Shown in pieces: positions 40,981-50,139 of a DNA stretch of 64,000 nt. Position numbers and translations under genes: made by a program. Origin of the DNA: Streptosporangium sp. NBC_01756 (GTDB lineage Bacteria; Actinomycetota; Actinomycetes; Streptosporangiales; Streptosporangiaceae); the NCBI RefSeq assembly GCF_035917975.1, contig NZ_CP109130.1, positions 5,394,001 through 5,458,000 of the forward strand, in the 5' to 3' direction. Every line of letters begins with the position of its first letter. Within the stretch, counting starts at the first letter, position 1. Below the pieces are notes generated by a model. The model was not told the origin of the DNA. It did not search any database and saw only the letters and a list, made by a program, of their open reading frames with translations.

Positions 40981-42222
40981 ATGCGGGGGCGTAATTTTCG
41001 GGGAGAACTCGACACGTTCCTCGCCGGGCGTGAGCAGGAACTGATCGACTTCCGTCGTGACCTGCACATGCATCCTGAGCTCGCGTTCGCGGAATACCGC
41101 ACGACCCAGCGCGTCGCCGACCGGCTGACCGCGGCCGGCCTCGTCCCCTCGGTCCTCCCGCGCGGCACCGGCCTGATCTGTGAGGTCGGCAGCGGCGACG
41201 GGCCGACCGTGGCGCTGCGGGCCGACATCGACGCGCTGCCCGTGCCGGACGAGAAGGACGTCCCCTACAGCTCCACCGTCCCCGGCGTGTGCCACGCCTG
41301 CGGCCACGACGTGCACACCACGATCCTGCTCGGCACCGCCCTGTTCCTCGCGCAGCAGTCGGCGGCCGGGCTGCTGCCCGGCCGGGTCCGGCTGATCTTC
41401 CAGCCCGCTGAGGAGCTCCCCGGCGGGGCACTGGAGGTCATGGCCTCGGGCGGCATCAGCGGCGTCGACCGGATCTTCGGCCTGCACTGCGATCCCCGCG
41501 TGGAGGTCGGCAAGGTCGGCCTCAAGTCCGGTCCGATCACCTCGGCCTGCGACAAGGTCGCGATCCGGGTGAGCGGTCCCGGCGGGCACACCGCCCGGCC
41601 GCACCTCACCGCCGACCTGGTCTTCGCCCTCGCCAAGATCCTCACGGAGCTGCCTGCGGGCCTGTCCCGCCGGGTCGATCCCCGCTCGTCGCTGAGCCTG
41701 GTCTGGGGCCGGGTCGAAGCGGGTTCGGTGGCCAACGCGATCCCGGACGACGGCGTCGCCGAGGGCACCGTGCGCTGCCTGGACGAGGACGCCTGGCACG
41801 CCGCTCCCGACCTGATCAAGGCCCTGCTCGACTCGGTCGCGGGCGCCTACGGCGTCGAGGCCCGGATGGACTACGTCCGCGGAGTGCCGCCGGTGGTCAA
41901 CGACGAGGTCAGCGTGCAGATGCTGACCGAGGCCGCGGTGGGTGTCCTCGGAGAGGGCGCCGCGGTGCCGACGCAGCAGAGCCTGGGCGGTGAGGACTTC
42001 GGCTGGTATCTCGAGTCCATCCCCGGCGCCTTCGCCCGGCTGGGCACCCGCAAGCCGGGTTCGCTCCAGATGGGGGACATCCACCAGGGCACCTTCGACG
42101 TGGACGAGACCTGCATCGGCACCGGCGTGCGGTTCCTGGCGGCGACCGCGCTGACCGCGCTCTGGGAGGGGCAGCGCCCCAGCGTCAGCGAACCCCTGGT
42201 GTCGCTTAACCAGGACAAATAG
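40981..42222 (+). CDS. M20-family amidohydrolase
   Basis: This 413-aa peptidase M20D-type hydrolase (hippurate/IAA-amino-acid hydrolase group) has the RRDLHMHPELAFAEY start, metal Cys-His motif CHACGHDVHT, PAEELPGGA with the catalytic Glu pair, and a late HQGTFDVDE histidine. It cleaves N-acyl amino acids or small amides using Mn/Zn. Start ATG 40981 gives the family N-terminus. It is probably monocistronic and ends before a strong hairpin. Confidence 0.92.
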   Translation: MRGRNFRGELDTFLAGREQELIDFRRDLHMHPELAFAEYRTTQRVADRLTAAGLVPSVLPRGTGLICEVGSGDGPTVALRADIDALPVPDEKDVPYSSTVPGVCHACGHDVHTTILLGTALFLAQQSAAGLLPGRVRLIFQPAEELPGGALEVMASGGISGVDRIFGLHCDPRVEVGKVGLKSGPITSACDKVAIRVSGPGGHTARPHLTADLVFALAKILTELPAGLSRRVDPRSSLSLVWGRVEAGSVANAIPDDGVAEGTVRCLDEDAWHAAPDLIKALLDSVAGAYGVEARMDYVRGVPPVVNDEVSVQMLTEAAVGVLGEGAAVPTQQSLGGEDFGWYLESIPGAFARLGTRKPGSLQMGDIHQGTFDVDETCIGTGVRFLAATALTALWEGQRPSVSEPLVSLNQDK

Positions 42223-42298
42223 CGCGATAAGCCTAAATTAGCCCGGGTTCGCCACGGGGATTCCGGCGGCGAGCCCCGATGTTCTGACACCGGCGAGG

Positions 42299-42331
42299 GC
42301 CGGAGGGTGAGAGCAGCTCTCACCCTCCGGC
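42299..42331 (+). terminator. Hairpin between the amidohydrolase and nucleoside operon
   Basis: A perfect 15-bp stem (GCCGGAGGGTGAGAG with CTCTCACCCTCCGGC) has a 3-nt loop, 76 bp after the amidohydrolase stop. There is no T-run. Confidence 0.75.
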
Positions 42332-42535
42332 GCCACGCCGATGGCCGATGCCCGGAAAGGGCGGTCGGCGTCCTGTCTGGGTCACAGTCGCGACTGAGGT
42401 CGGTAACAGGCAGGTTGCGGACTCGGGTGCTGGTTTGGTGTGGTGTATCCGACCAACTATCTTCCGTGCAGGGTTGCCGTGCGTTTCTTCGCGCGTGCAC
42501 AAAATTTGGTACGGCGGAGAGATGGAGGAGTCACC
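42332..42535 (+). promoter_or_regulatory. Upstream region of the nucleoside transport operon
   Basis: This 204-bp leader holds a perfect 12-bp palindrome CAGTCGCGACTG (42385-42396), a plausible repressor site. AT-richer sequence around 42434-42515 probably contains the promoter. No definite -35/-10 pair could be fixed, and no riboswitch fold was recognised. Confidence 0.4.
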
Positions 42536-43597
42536 TTGCTTAGCAGTCGCTTCGGCAAGATGGCAATGGTCACCACTGCGGGGGTCATGCTGATGGCCGC
42601 GGCCGCGTGTGGCGGCAGTGATTCGGGAACGACGGGCGCGACCTCCGGGGCGAGCAGCGAGGCCCCCAAGGCAGCGGGCCTCAAGATCGGTCTTGCCTTC
42701 GACGTCGGCGGTCGCGGCGACAAGTCCTTCAACGACTCGGCCTACGCGGGTCTGGAGCGTGCGCAGAAGGAACTCGGCGCCGAGATCAAGGACCTCAGCC
42801 CGGCGGCCGACGGTTCCAACCGCGGTGAGCTGCTCCGCCAGCTCGCCGACGCCGGCTACAACCCGATCATCGGTGTCGGCTTCGCCTACGGCGAGGACAT
42901 CAAGAAGACCGCACTCGAATACCCCGACCTCCAGTTCGCGGTGGTCGACTCGGCCTCCAACGCGCCGAACGTGACCGGCCTGCTCTTTGCCGAGGAGCAG
43001 GGCTCCTATCTGGCGGGTGTGGCGGCGGCGGACAAGAGCAAGTCCAGCCACCTGGGCTTCGTCGGTGGCGTCGAGAACGACCTGATCAAGAAGTTCCAGG
43101 CGGGCTTCGAGGCGGGTGCCAAGTCGGTGAAGGCCGACATCAAGATCGACGTCAAGTATCTGACCCCCGACGGCGACTTCAGCGGCTTCAAGGCGCCGGA
43201 CAAGGGCAAGATCGCCGCCGAGAAGATGTACCAGGACGGCGCGGACATCGTCTACCACGCCTCCGGAGACTCGGGACTGGGTGTCTTCCAGGCGGCGGCC
43301 GCGGCCGGCAAGCAGGCCATCGGCGTCGACTCCGACCAGTACGAGACGGTCAAGGAAGCCGACCTCAAGAAGGTCATCATGACCTCGATGATCAAGCGTG
43401 TCGATGTCGGTGTGTTCGAGTTCATCAAGGCCTTCCAGGGCGGTGCCAAGGGCGGCACCGACAGCGTCTACGACCTGAAGGTCGACGGCGTGGGCCTGTC
43501 CACCTCCGGTGGGTTCATCGACGACGTCACCGCCAAGGTCGACGAGGCCAAGAAGAAGATCGTCGACGGTTCGGTCACCGTTCCGGCGAAGCCGTAA
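42536..43597 (+). CDS. BMP-family nucleoside-binding lipoprotein
   Basis: This 353-aa lipoprotein has a lipobox ending at C25 (MAAAAC) and a PnrA/BMP periplasmic-binding fold (GLAFDVGGRGDKSFNDSAYAG, VGFAYGEDI, LGFVGGVENDLIKKFQAGFEAG, ADIVYHASGDSGLGVF). Family members capture nucleosides. TTG 42536 follows GGAGGAG by 6 nt and gives a compact signal peptide. It is the first gene of an operon with its ABC transporter and two pyrimidine salvage enzymes. Confidence 0.93.
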   Translation: MLSSRFGKMAMVTTAGVMLMAAAACGGSDSGTTGATSGASSEAPKAAGLKIGLAFDVGGRGDKSFNDSAYAGLERAQKELGAEIKDLSPAADGSNRGELLRQLADAGYNPIIGVGFAYGEDIKKTALEYPDLQFAVVDSASNAPNVTGLLFAEEQGSYLAGVAAADKSKSSHLGFVGGVENDLIKKFQAGFEAGAKSVKADIKIDVKYLTPDGDFSGFKAPDKGKIAAEKMYQDGADIVYHASGDSGLGVFQAAAAAGKQAIGVDSDQYETVKEADLKKVIMTSMIKRVDVGVFEFIKAFQGGAKGGTDSVYDLKVDGVGLSTSGGFIDDVTAKVDEAKKKIVDGSVTVPAKP

Positions 43598-43657
43598 GTC
43601 CGTTCCCCCGCGTATCCGCGAAGACCACTCTCTGAACGGGTCGCGGGGAACGACCCC

Positions 43658-43686
43658 GAGAGGCGAGGGGGCACCCCTCGCCTCTC
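43658..43686 (+). terminator. Intercistronic hairpin after the binding-protein gene
   Basis: GAGAGGCGAGGGG pairs perfectly with CCCCTCGCCTCTC around a 3-nt loop in the 138-bp gap before the ABC ATPase. Such hairpins commonly stabilise the binding-protein mRNA or partly terminate, keeping the transporter at lower levels. Confidence 0.7.
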
Positions 43687-43735
43687 CCTCTCTGTCACGA
43701 TTCCGTGAGCCGGCCAGGCTCTCCAGGAGAACGCA

Positions 43736-45286
43736 TTGTCGACGAGCTCGGACACCCCCGCCGCGGCGCCCCCAGCCGTAGAGCTGGAGGGCATCACCAA
43801 GCGCTTTCCCGGCGTCGTCGCCAACCATGACATCCGGATCGCCGTCGAAGCCGGCACGGTGCACGCCATCGTGGGTGAGAACGGTGCGGGCAAGTCCACG
43901 CTGATGAAGATCCTGTACGGCATGCAGCGGCCGGACGAGGGCAAGATCCGGGTCAACGGTGAAGACGTCAACCTCCGTACCCCCAGCGACGCGATCGCAG
44001 TCGGAATCGGGATGGTGCACCAGCACTTCATGCTGGCCGACAACCTGACCGTGCTGGAGAACATCGTCCTCGGCGCCGAGCCGAAGAAGGCCGGCCTGCT
44101 GGACACGGCGGGCGCGCGCAGGCGCATCAACCAACTGGCCGAGTCGCACGGGCTCCGGGTCGATCCCGACCGGATGGTCGAGGACCTCGGCGTCGGCGAC
44201 CGGCAGCGGGTGGAGATCCTCAAAGTCCTCTACCGGGGCGCCCGCATCCTCATCCTCGACGAGCCCACGGCGGTTCTCGTGCCCCAGGAGGTCGACGAGC
44301 TCTTCGCCAACCTGCGCGAGCTCAAGGCCGAGGGGCTCACCGTCATCTTCATCTCCCACAAGCTTGACGAGGTGCTGAGCATCGCCGACGCCATCACGGT
44401 GATCAGGCGCGGCACCACGGTCGCCAGCGTCGACCCCGGCTCGGTCACCGCCAAGCAGCTCGCCGAGCTCATGGTGGGCAGCGAGTTGCCCACCCCGGAG
44501 ACCCGGGACTCCACGGTCACCGATCGCGTGGTGCTCGACGTGCGGGACGTGACGATACAGAAGGGCACGGCCAGGCCGCTCCTGTCGAATATCGCCTTCC
44601 CGGTGCACGCCGGTGAGGTCGTGGGCATCGCGGGAGTCGAGGGCAACGGCCAGTCCGAGCTGATCGAGGTCATCATGGGCCTTCAGACGGTCGACCGGGG
44701 GCGAATCCTCCTTGGTGAGGAGGACATCACCCTGTGGTCGACGCTTCGGAGGCGTGAGGCCGGCATCGGCTACATCCCCGAGGACCGGCACCGCCAGGGG
44801 CTCCTGCTTGAGGCACCCCTCTGGGAGAACCGGGTGCTCGGCCACCAGACCAGGAAACCCGCCCGCAGGGGAATCTGGGTGGACCGTACGGCCTCCCGTA
44901 AGGACACCGAGCGGATCGTTGCCGAGTACGACGTCCGTACCCCGAGCATCAACACGCTCGCCCTGGCTCTTTCCGGTGGAAACCAGCAGAAGCTGATCGT
45001 CGGGCGAGAGATGAGCGGTGAGCCGAAGTTTCTCATCGCCGCCCACCCGACCCGCGGGGTGGATGTCGGAGCCCAGGCGGCCATCTGGGACCATCTGCGC
45101 AACGCCCGTGCCGAAGGCCTCGCCGTGCTGCTGATCTCCGCCGATCTCGACGAGCTGATCGGCCTGTCGGACAGCCTTTACGTCATCTACGGCGGGCGCA
45201 TGGTCGCCCGCCTCGATCCGGGCCAGGTCACCCCCGAGCAACTCGGCGGATACATGACCGGGGCCATCGCGGAGGAACAGTCATGA
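43736..45286 (+). CDS. Nucleoside ABC transporter ATP-binding protein (two NBDs)
   Basis: This 516-aa tandem ATPase is of the YufO/RbsA type. NBD1: Walker A GENGAGKST, Q-loop MVHQHF, Walker B ILILDEPTAVL, with an atypical signature LGVGDRQRVEIL. NBD2: degenerate Walker A GVEGNGQSEL, normal signature LSGGNQQK, and AAHPTRGVD in place of the usual DEPTRG. Asymmetric degeneration is common in this family, but loss of Asp-Glu in the second Walker B is worth noting. TTG start with AGGAGA. The end overlaps the first permease by 4 bp. Confidence 0.93.
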   Translation: MSTSSDTPAAAPPAVELEGITKRFPGVVANHDIRIAVEAGTVHAIVGENGAGKSTLMKILYGMQRPDEGKIRVNGEDVNLRTPSDAIAVGIGMVHQHFMLADNLTVLENIVLGAEPKKAGLLDTAGARRRINQLAESHGLRVDPDRMVEDLGVGDRQRVEILKVLYRGARILILDEPTAVLVPQEVDELFANLRELKAEGLTVIFISHKLDEVLSIADAITVIRRGTTVASVDPGSVTAKQLAELMVGSELPTPETRDSTVTDRVVLDVRDVTIQKGTARPLLSNIAFPVHAGEVVGIAGVEGNGQSELIEVIMGLQTVDRGRILLGEEDITLWSTLRRREAGIGYIPEDRHRQGLLLEAPLWENRVLGHQTRKPARRGIWVDRTASRKDTERIVAEYDVRTPSINTLALALSGGNQQKLIVGREMSGEPKFLIAAHPTRGVDVGAQAAIWDHLRNARAEGLAVLLISADLDELIGLSDSLYVIYGGRMVARLDPGQVTPEQLGGYMTGAIAEEQS

Positions 45287-46422
45287 TGCCCGCGAGGCTG
45301 CAACGCACGCTGCTGACCCTGGCGGGCGCGGTGGTGGCGGTCCTGCTCGCCGTCGCGGTGTCGAGCATCGCCATCCTCGCGGCCGGGGCCAGCCCGATCA
45401 CCGCCCTTGAGGCGATGTTCGATTTCGGCGACACCCAGTCGCAGGTGGTCAACGCCGTCACGTTCATCCTCAACCGTGCCGTCCCGCTGTTCATCGCCGG
45501 TCTGGCGGTGGCCGTCGGTTTCCGGATGAACCTCTTCAACATCGGTGTCGAGGGCCAGTACCGCATCGCGGCGATCGTCGCCGCCTTCGTGGGATCCCAG
45601 TTCGTGCTGCCCGGGGCGATCCAGATCGCTGTGATCATCGTCGTGGCGATGGTGGTGGGCGGGCTCTACGCGCTCATCCCCGCGCTGCTCAAGGTCACCC
45701 GCGGGGTGAACGAGGTGATCTCCACGATCATGCTCAACTACATCGCGATCAACCTCGCCGCCTTCCTGGTGCGTGGTCCGTTCACCGGGGAGCGTGCGGC
45801 GGGGCAGCTCACGACCTCCACTCCCGAGCTTCCGGAGTCGGCGTGGTTCCCCAACCTGAACTTCCTGTTCGAGATGTTCGGCCTACCCGCGCCGCGCGGT
45901 GGCCTGTGGGGTTTCCTCGCCGTGGCGATCGTGGTGGGGGTGGTCATCTGGGTGGTGCTCGAGCGGACCAGATTCGGATTCGAGGTGAAGGCCAGCGGCC
46001 TCAACGCCTCGGCCGCGCTCGCCTCCGGAGTCAATCCCAAGCGCATGGTGATCTCCGCGATGGTCCTGTCCGGCGCGATCGCCGGACTCATCGGCCTGCC
46101 GGAGATCCTTGGCCGCACCCACGCCTACGGTTCGAACTTCACCGCGGGTCTCGGTTTCCTCGGCATCGCGGTCGCCCTGCTCGGCAGGAACAAGCCGGTG
46201 GGCATCGCGGTGGCCGCGCTGCTTTTCGGCTTTCTCGACCGGGCCGCCGCCCCACTGCAGTTCGCCGACATCCCGCCGTCGGTCATCGCCATCATCCAGG
46301 GCACGATCGTGCTCCTGGTCGTGATCGCCAACGAGATCACCAGTCGGGTGTCCCTACGCCAGGAGGAACGGCGAGCCGCCCGTCAACTCGGTACCACTAG
46401 CCAAGCAGAGGTGGCCGCATGA
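45283..46422 (+). CDS. Nucleoside ABC transporter permease 1
   Basis: This 379-aa BPD_transp_2 family permease (YufP-like) has about nine or ten helices. Landmarks: FRMNLFNIGVEGQYRIAAIV, VNEVISTIMLNYIAINLAAFL, and GLGFLGIAVALLGRNKPVGI. Start and stop both overlap neighbours by 4 bp (ATGA), showing tight translational coupling. Confidence 0.93.
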   Translation: MMPARLQRTLLTLAGAVVAVLLAVAVSSIAILAAGASPITALEAMFDFGDTQSQVVNAVTFILNRAVPLFIAGLAVAVGFRMNLFNIGVEGQYRIAAIVAAFVGSQFVLPGAIQIAVIIVVAMVVGGLYALIPALLKVTRGVNEVISTIMLNYIAINLAAFLVRGPFTGERAAGQLTTSTPELPESAWFPNLNFLFEMFGLPAPRGGLWGFLAVAIVVGVVIWVVLERTRFGFEVKASGLNASAALASGVNPKRMVISAMVLSGAIAGLIGLPEILGRTHAYGSNFTAGLGFLGIAVALLGRNKPVGIAVAALLFGFLDRAAAPLQFADIPPSVIAIIQGTIVLLVVIANEITSRVSLRQEERRAARQLGTTSQAEVAA

Positions 46423-47717
46423 CCACGTCCGTGGCAGCCTACGAGGCCCGCCGCGTGCGCCGATACCATCTGGCGCTCCTCGGTGTGTCACTGCTCATCC
46501 TGCTCCTGTCGCTCGCCCGCGTCATCGCGGACGCGCCCGAGCTCACCTCCTCGGGGACGTTCGCGGCGGCCCTGCTGCTCGCCGTACCCATCGCGCTGGC
46601 CGGTCTCGGCGGCCTGTGGTCCGAGCGTGCGGGTGTCGTCAACATCGGCCTCGAAGGCATGATGGTGCTCGGCACCTGGTTCGCCGGATGGGCCGGTTAC
46701 CAGTGGGGGGCCACCGCGGCGCTGATCGCCGGTCTGGCCGGCGGGGCGCTCGGCGGCCTGATCCATGCCGTCGCGACCGTGACCTTCGGCGTCGACCACA
46801 TCATCAGCGGTGTGGCGATCAACCTCCTCGGCCCGGGGATCACCCGATTCTTGTCCGAGGTGCTCTACGCGCAGGGCACGGTCGCCGCAGACAAGGGCGC
46901 GGGCATTACCTCCTCACCCGGCCTCGCCTCCGAGGCGCCGAGCGTGAGCCTGCCACTCCTCTCCGACGGCCCCGACGGTCTTGATCTGCTCGGGAAGTTG
47001 GAGAACACGCACTGGTTCCTCCTCTCCGACATCGCCGGAATCCTGCGCGGCCTCACCCATGATGTGGACGTGCTCGTCATTCTGGCAGTGGCCCTGATCC
47101 CGCTGACGTTCTTCGTCCTGTGGCGGACCTCCTTCGGGCTGCGGCTGCGCTCGTGCGGCGAAAACCCGTGGGCGGCGGAATCGCTGGGCGTCAACGTCTA
47201 CCGGACCAAATACATCGCGACCGTCATCTCCGGCGCGCTGGCCGGCCTCGGCGGCGTGTTCCTGGTCTTCGTCACCACCAAGTACGTCGAGGGACAGACC
47301 GCCGGCCGGGGCTTCATCGGCCTGGCAGCAATGATCTTCGGCAACTGGCGGCCAGGCGGTCTCGCGGTCGGGGCCTCCTTGTTCGGTTATGCCGACGGCC
47401 TGCAACTGCGCAGCTCCCAGTCGGTCACCGGACTGCTGCTCTTCGCCGCCATGCTGCTGCTCATCTACACCGGTTACGAGGTGCGCAGGCGCCTGGCCGC
47501 CGGCGAACCCGGGGTCAGGCAGTACACCGGCGCCGCGGTGGCCTCGCTCGCCGCCGTGGTCCTCCTCTGGCTGTGGATGACCGTCGACAAGTTGCCCAAT
47601 GAGTTCGTCTTCATCACGCCGCACGTACTGACGCTGCTGGTCCTCTCCGCGGCTTCGCAGAGCCTGCGGATGCCGAAAGCCGACGGTGTGCGCTATCGCC
47701 GGGGAGAACAGCACTGA
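46419..47717 (+). CDS. Nucleoside ABC transporter permease 2
   Basis: This 432-aa BPD_transp_2 permease (YufQ-like) has GLWSERAGVVNIGLEGMMVLG, a DHIISGVAINLLGPGITRFL helix, and GRGFIGLAAMIFGNWRPGG. Extra N- and C-terminal helices make it longer than the roughly 310-residue YufQ standard. It pairs with permease 1 as a heterodimer. Its stop shares a base with the cdd start. Confidence 0.92.
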   Translation: MTTSVAAYEARRVRRYHLALLGVSLLILLLSLARVIADAPELTSSGTFAAALLLAVPIALAGLGGLWSERAGVVNIGLEGMMVLGTWFAGWAGYQWGATAALIAGLAGGALGGLIHAVATVTFGVDHIISGVAINLLGPGITRFLSEVLYAQGTVAADKGAGITSSPGLASEAPSVSLPLLSDGPDGLDLLGKLENTHWFLLSDIAGILRGLTHDVDVLVILAVALIPLTFFVLWRTSFGLRLRSCGENPWAAESLGVNVYRTKYIATVISGALAGLGGVFLVFVTTKYVEGQTAGRGFIGLAAMIFGNWRPGGLAVGASLFGYADGLQLRSSQSVTGLLLFAAMLLLIYTGYEVRRRLAAGEPGVRQYTGAAVASLAAVVLLWLWMTVDKLPNEFVFITPHVLTLLVLSAASQSLRMPKADGVRYRRGEQH

Positions 47718-48115
47718 TGGACCGGATCGACTGGGACGCGCTGAAGGCGGAGGCCGTACGGGTCATGGCGAACGCCTATGCCCCATACTCCAAGTTTCCC
47801 GTCGGCGCCGCCGCGCTGGTGGACGACGGCCGTATCGTGTCCGGCTGCAACGTGGAGAACGCCTCCTACGGCCTCGGGCTGTGCGCGGAGTGCGGTCTGG
47901 TGTCCGCGCTCCAGGCCACGGGCGGTGGCCGGCTGGTCGCGTTCACCTGTGTGGACGGGCACGAGGAGCTGCTCATGCCGTGCGGGCGCTGCCGCCAGCT
48001 GCTGTTCGAGTTCGGCGGCGACGAGCTGCTCGTGGAGACCGTGGACGGCCCCAAGGCGATGGCGGAGATCCTGCCGTATGCCTTCGGGCCCGACAATCTG
48101 AGCCGGGGGGCCTAG
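47717..48115 (+). CDS. cdd: Cytidine deaminase
   Basis: This 132-aa homotetrameric-type enzyme has the substrate loop CNVENASYG, catalytic CAEC (zinc Cys56, acid Glu58) and PCGRC (zinc Cys89 and Cys92). It turns cytidine/deoxycytidine into uridine/deoxyuridine for DeoA encoded 3 bp downstream. It overlaps permease 2 by one base. Confidence 0.96.
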   Translation: MDRIDWDALKAEAVRVMANAYAPYSKFPVGAAALVDDGRIVSGCNVENASYGLGLCAECGLVSALQATGGGRLVAFTCVDGHEELLMPCGRCRQLLFEFGGDELLVETVDGPKAMAEILPYAFGPDNLSRGA

Positions 48116-48118
48116 GGC

Positions 48119-49399
48119 ATGGACGCGATCGACGTCATCGTCACCAAGAGGGACGGGCGGGAGCTGTCCGCCGAGCAGATCGACTGGGTGATCGACGCCT
48201 ACACCAGGGGGGCCGTCGCCGACGAGCAGATGTCCTCCCTCGCGATGGCGATCCTGCTCAACGGCATGAACCGGCGGGAGATCGCCGGGTGGACCCAGGC
48301 CATGATCAGCTCCGGGGCCCGGATGGACTGGTCGGCCCTGCCCGGCCGTACCACCGACAAGCACTCCACCGGCGGCGTCGGCGACAAGATCACGCTGCCG
48401 CTGGCCCCGCTGGTCGCCGCGTGCGGCGGCTACGTGCCCCAGCTCTCCGGCCGGGGGCTCGGACACACCGGCGGGACTCTGGACAAGCTGGAGTCCATTC
48501 AGGGCTGGCGGGCCTCCCTGTCCAACGGTGAGATGCTCGACGTGCTCGGCAAGGCCGGCGCGGTCATCTGCGCGGCGGGTGACGGGCTGGCTCCGGCCGA
48601 CAAGAAGCTCTACGCGCTGCGCGACGTCACCGGCACCGTCGAGTCGATTCCGCTGATCGCCTCCTCGATCATGTCTAAGAAGATCGCCGAAGGCACCGGA
48701 GCGCTGGTGCTGGACGTCAAGGTCGGCTCGGGCGCCTTCATGAAGACCGTGGACCAGGCCCGCGAGCTGGCCACCACCATGGTCGAGCTGGGTACCGACG
48801 CCGGGGTCACCACCGTAGCGCTGCTCACTGCCATGGACCGGCCGCTCGGCCTGGCCGTGGGCAACGCCCTGGAGGTCGCCGAGTCCGTCGAGGTGCTCGC
48901 CGGCGGCGGGCCCGCCGACGTCGTCGAGCTGACCGTACGGCTGGCCCGCGAGATGCTTTCGGCCGCCGGCCTGTCCGGAGGCAAGGATCCCGAGCAGGCG
49001 TTGCGGGACGGCTCGGCGATGGACGCCTGGCGCCGGATGATCAGCGCCCAGGGCGGCGATCCGGACGCCCTGCTGCCCAGGGCCGCCGAGACCCTGGAGA
49101 TCACCGCGCCCTCCTCCGGTGTGCTGTCCAGGCTCGACGCGTACGGCGTCGGCCTGGCCGCCTGGCGGCTCGGCGCGGGCCGGGAGCGCAAGGAGGACCC
49201 GGTGTCCTTCGGCGCGGGCATCACCCTGCACGCCAGGCCGGGCGACCTGGTCCGCGAGGGCCAGCCGCTGATGACGCTGCACGCCGACGAGACGTCCCGT
49301 TTCGAGCGCGCTCTCGGCGCGCTGGAGGGTGCCTACGTGATCGGCGAGACCGCCGACCCGGATCTGCTCCCCCTGGTCATCGACCGCATCACCGCCTGA
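48119..49399 (+). CDS. deoA: Pyrimidine-nucleoside/thymidine phosphorylase
   Basis: This 426-aa enzyme has the family signature around KHSTGGVGDKITLPLAPL (residues 80-97), SGRGLGHTGGTLDKLES, and a KVGSGAFMKT loop. It splits thymidine, deoxyuridine or uridine with phosphate into base and (deoxy)ribose-1-phosphate. It is the last gene of the nucleoside uptake operon. Whether it is strict thymidine phosphorylase or the broader Pdp type cannot be told. Confidence 0.94.
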   Translation: MDAIDVIVTKRDGRELSAEQIDWVIDAYTRGAVADEQMSSLAMAILLNGMNRREIAGWTQAMISSGARMDWSALPGRTTDKHSTGGVGDKITLPLAPLVAACGGYVPQLSGRGLGHTGGTLDKLESIQGWRASLSNGEMLDVLGKAGAVICAAGDGLAPADKKLYALRDVTGTVESIPLIASSIMSKKIAEGTGALVLDVKVGSGAFMKTVDQARELATTMVELGTDAGVTTVALLTAMDRPLGLAVGNALEVAESVEVLAGGGPADVVELTVRLAREMLSAAGLSGGKDPEQALRDGSAMDAWRRMISAQGGDPDALLPRAAETLEITAPSSGVLSRLDAYGVGLAAWRLGAGRERKEDPVSFGAGITLHARPGDLVREGQPLMTLHADETSRFERALGALEGAYVIGETADPDLLPLVIDRITA

Positions 49400-49425
49400 C
49401 CCTCCGGCCGCGGGCCCCCGCACCG

Positions 49426-49537
49426 CCCGCACCGGCCGACCGGGTCAGGTCCCGGCCTGATCCCTTCTGAGGGCCTCGGACTTCGAGGCCGCCGGTCATC
49501 CCGCACCGGCCGACCGGGTCGGGTCCCGGCCTGATCC
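49426..49537. repeat. 38-bp direct repeat and hairpin downstream of deoA
   Basis: Two 38-bp copies (49426-49463 and 49500-49537; one mismatch; period 74 bp) flank a 7-bp hairpin GGCCTCG/CGAGGCC (49472-49490). The gap lies between convergent deoA and marR, so it may hold their terminator. Confidence 0.85.
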
Positions 49538-49594
49538 GGTCCGTAAGGGACGGGCACCGCGTTCTCCCAGGGTCCGGCGGCGGGGATCCGCGGG

Positions 49595-50092
49595 TCAGTC
49601 CGTGGTGTCGCCGAGCGACTCCAGGAGTTTCCGGAGCTGGCCGGCGAGGGCGTCGCGCTGGGTGCCGGTGAGTGCGGCGAGCAGCCGGTTCTCGGTGTCG
49701 ACGTGGTCGGGCAGGACCTGGTCGATGAGCGCGCGGCCTTCGTCGGTGAGAGTGACGTGAACGCCGCGGCCATCCGACTCGCTGGGAGTGCGTGTCACCA
49801 GTCCGCGGGTTTCGAGGCGGTCGAGGCGCTGGGTGATGGCCCCGGAGGTGACCATGGCCGACCGCATCAGCTCGGCCGGGGTCAGGCGGTGGGGCGGCTC
49901 GTTGCGGCGCAGGGTGGCGAGCACATCGAACGACGCGGCGTCGAGCCCGTGTGCGCTGAACGTGCGGCGCAGCTCGACGCCGATCAGCAGCGAGAGCCTG
50001 GACAGGCGCCCGATCACCCCCATCGGTGACACATCCAGGTCGGGGCGCTGCGCACCCCACTGCTCCAGCACACGATCGACGTGATCTGCCAT
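49595..50092 (-). CDS. MarR-family transcriptional regulator
   Basis: This 165-aa winged-helix protein has LTPAELMRSAMVTSGAITQRLDRLETRGLV (recognition helix) and RTPSESDGRGVHVTLTDEGRALID (wing). ATG 50092 was chosen for a GAGG site; a longer frame reaches into the neighbouring gene. It is divergent from an EamA exporter whose promoter is flanked by two CTTAG-type palindromes, the presumed operators. Confidence 0.92.
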   Translation of the reverse strand: MADHVDRVLEQWGAQRPDLDVSPMGVIGRLSRLSLLIGVELRRTFSAHGLDAASFDVLATLRRNEPPHRLTPAELMRSAMVTSGAITQRLDRLETRGLVTRTPSESDGRGVHVTLTDEGRALIDQVLPDHVDTENRLLAALTGTQRDALAGQLRKLLESLGDTTD

Positions 50093-50139
50093 GTCCGCAC
50101 CCTCGGTGGTCTCTTGGCGGTGAGCCAGGTCACCGCGGC

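Noticed and set aside
38929-42222. Natural-product biosynthetic cluster around the PGM1-like ligase
   Set aside because: Only the ligase is suggestive; neighbours are a small membrane protein, a D,D-carboxypeptidase and a general amidohydrolase. No precursor peptide was found.
42332-42535. Riboswitch upstream of the nucleoside-binding lipoprotein
   Set aside because: No purine-, preQ1- or other known aptamer core could be recognised; only a 12-bp palindrome stands out.
49426-49537. CRISPR-like array
   Set aside because: There are only two copies and no regular spacer series; no cas genes are in the window.
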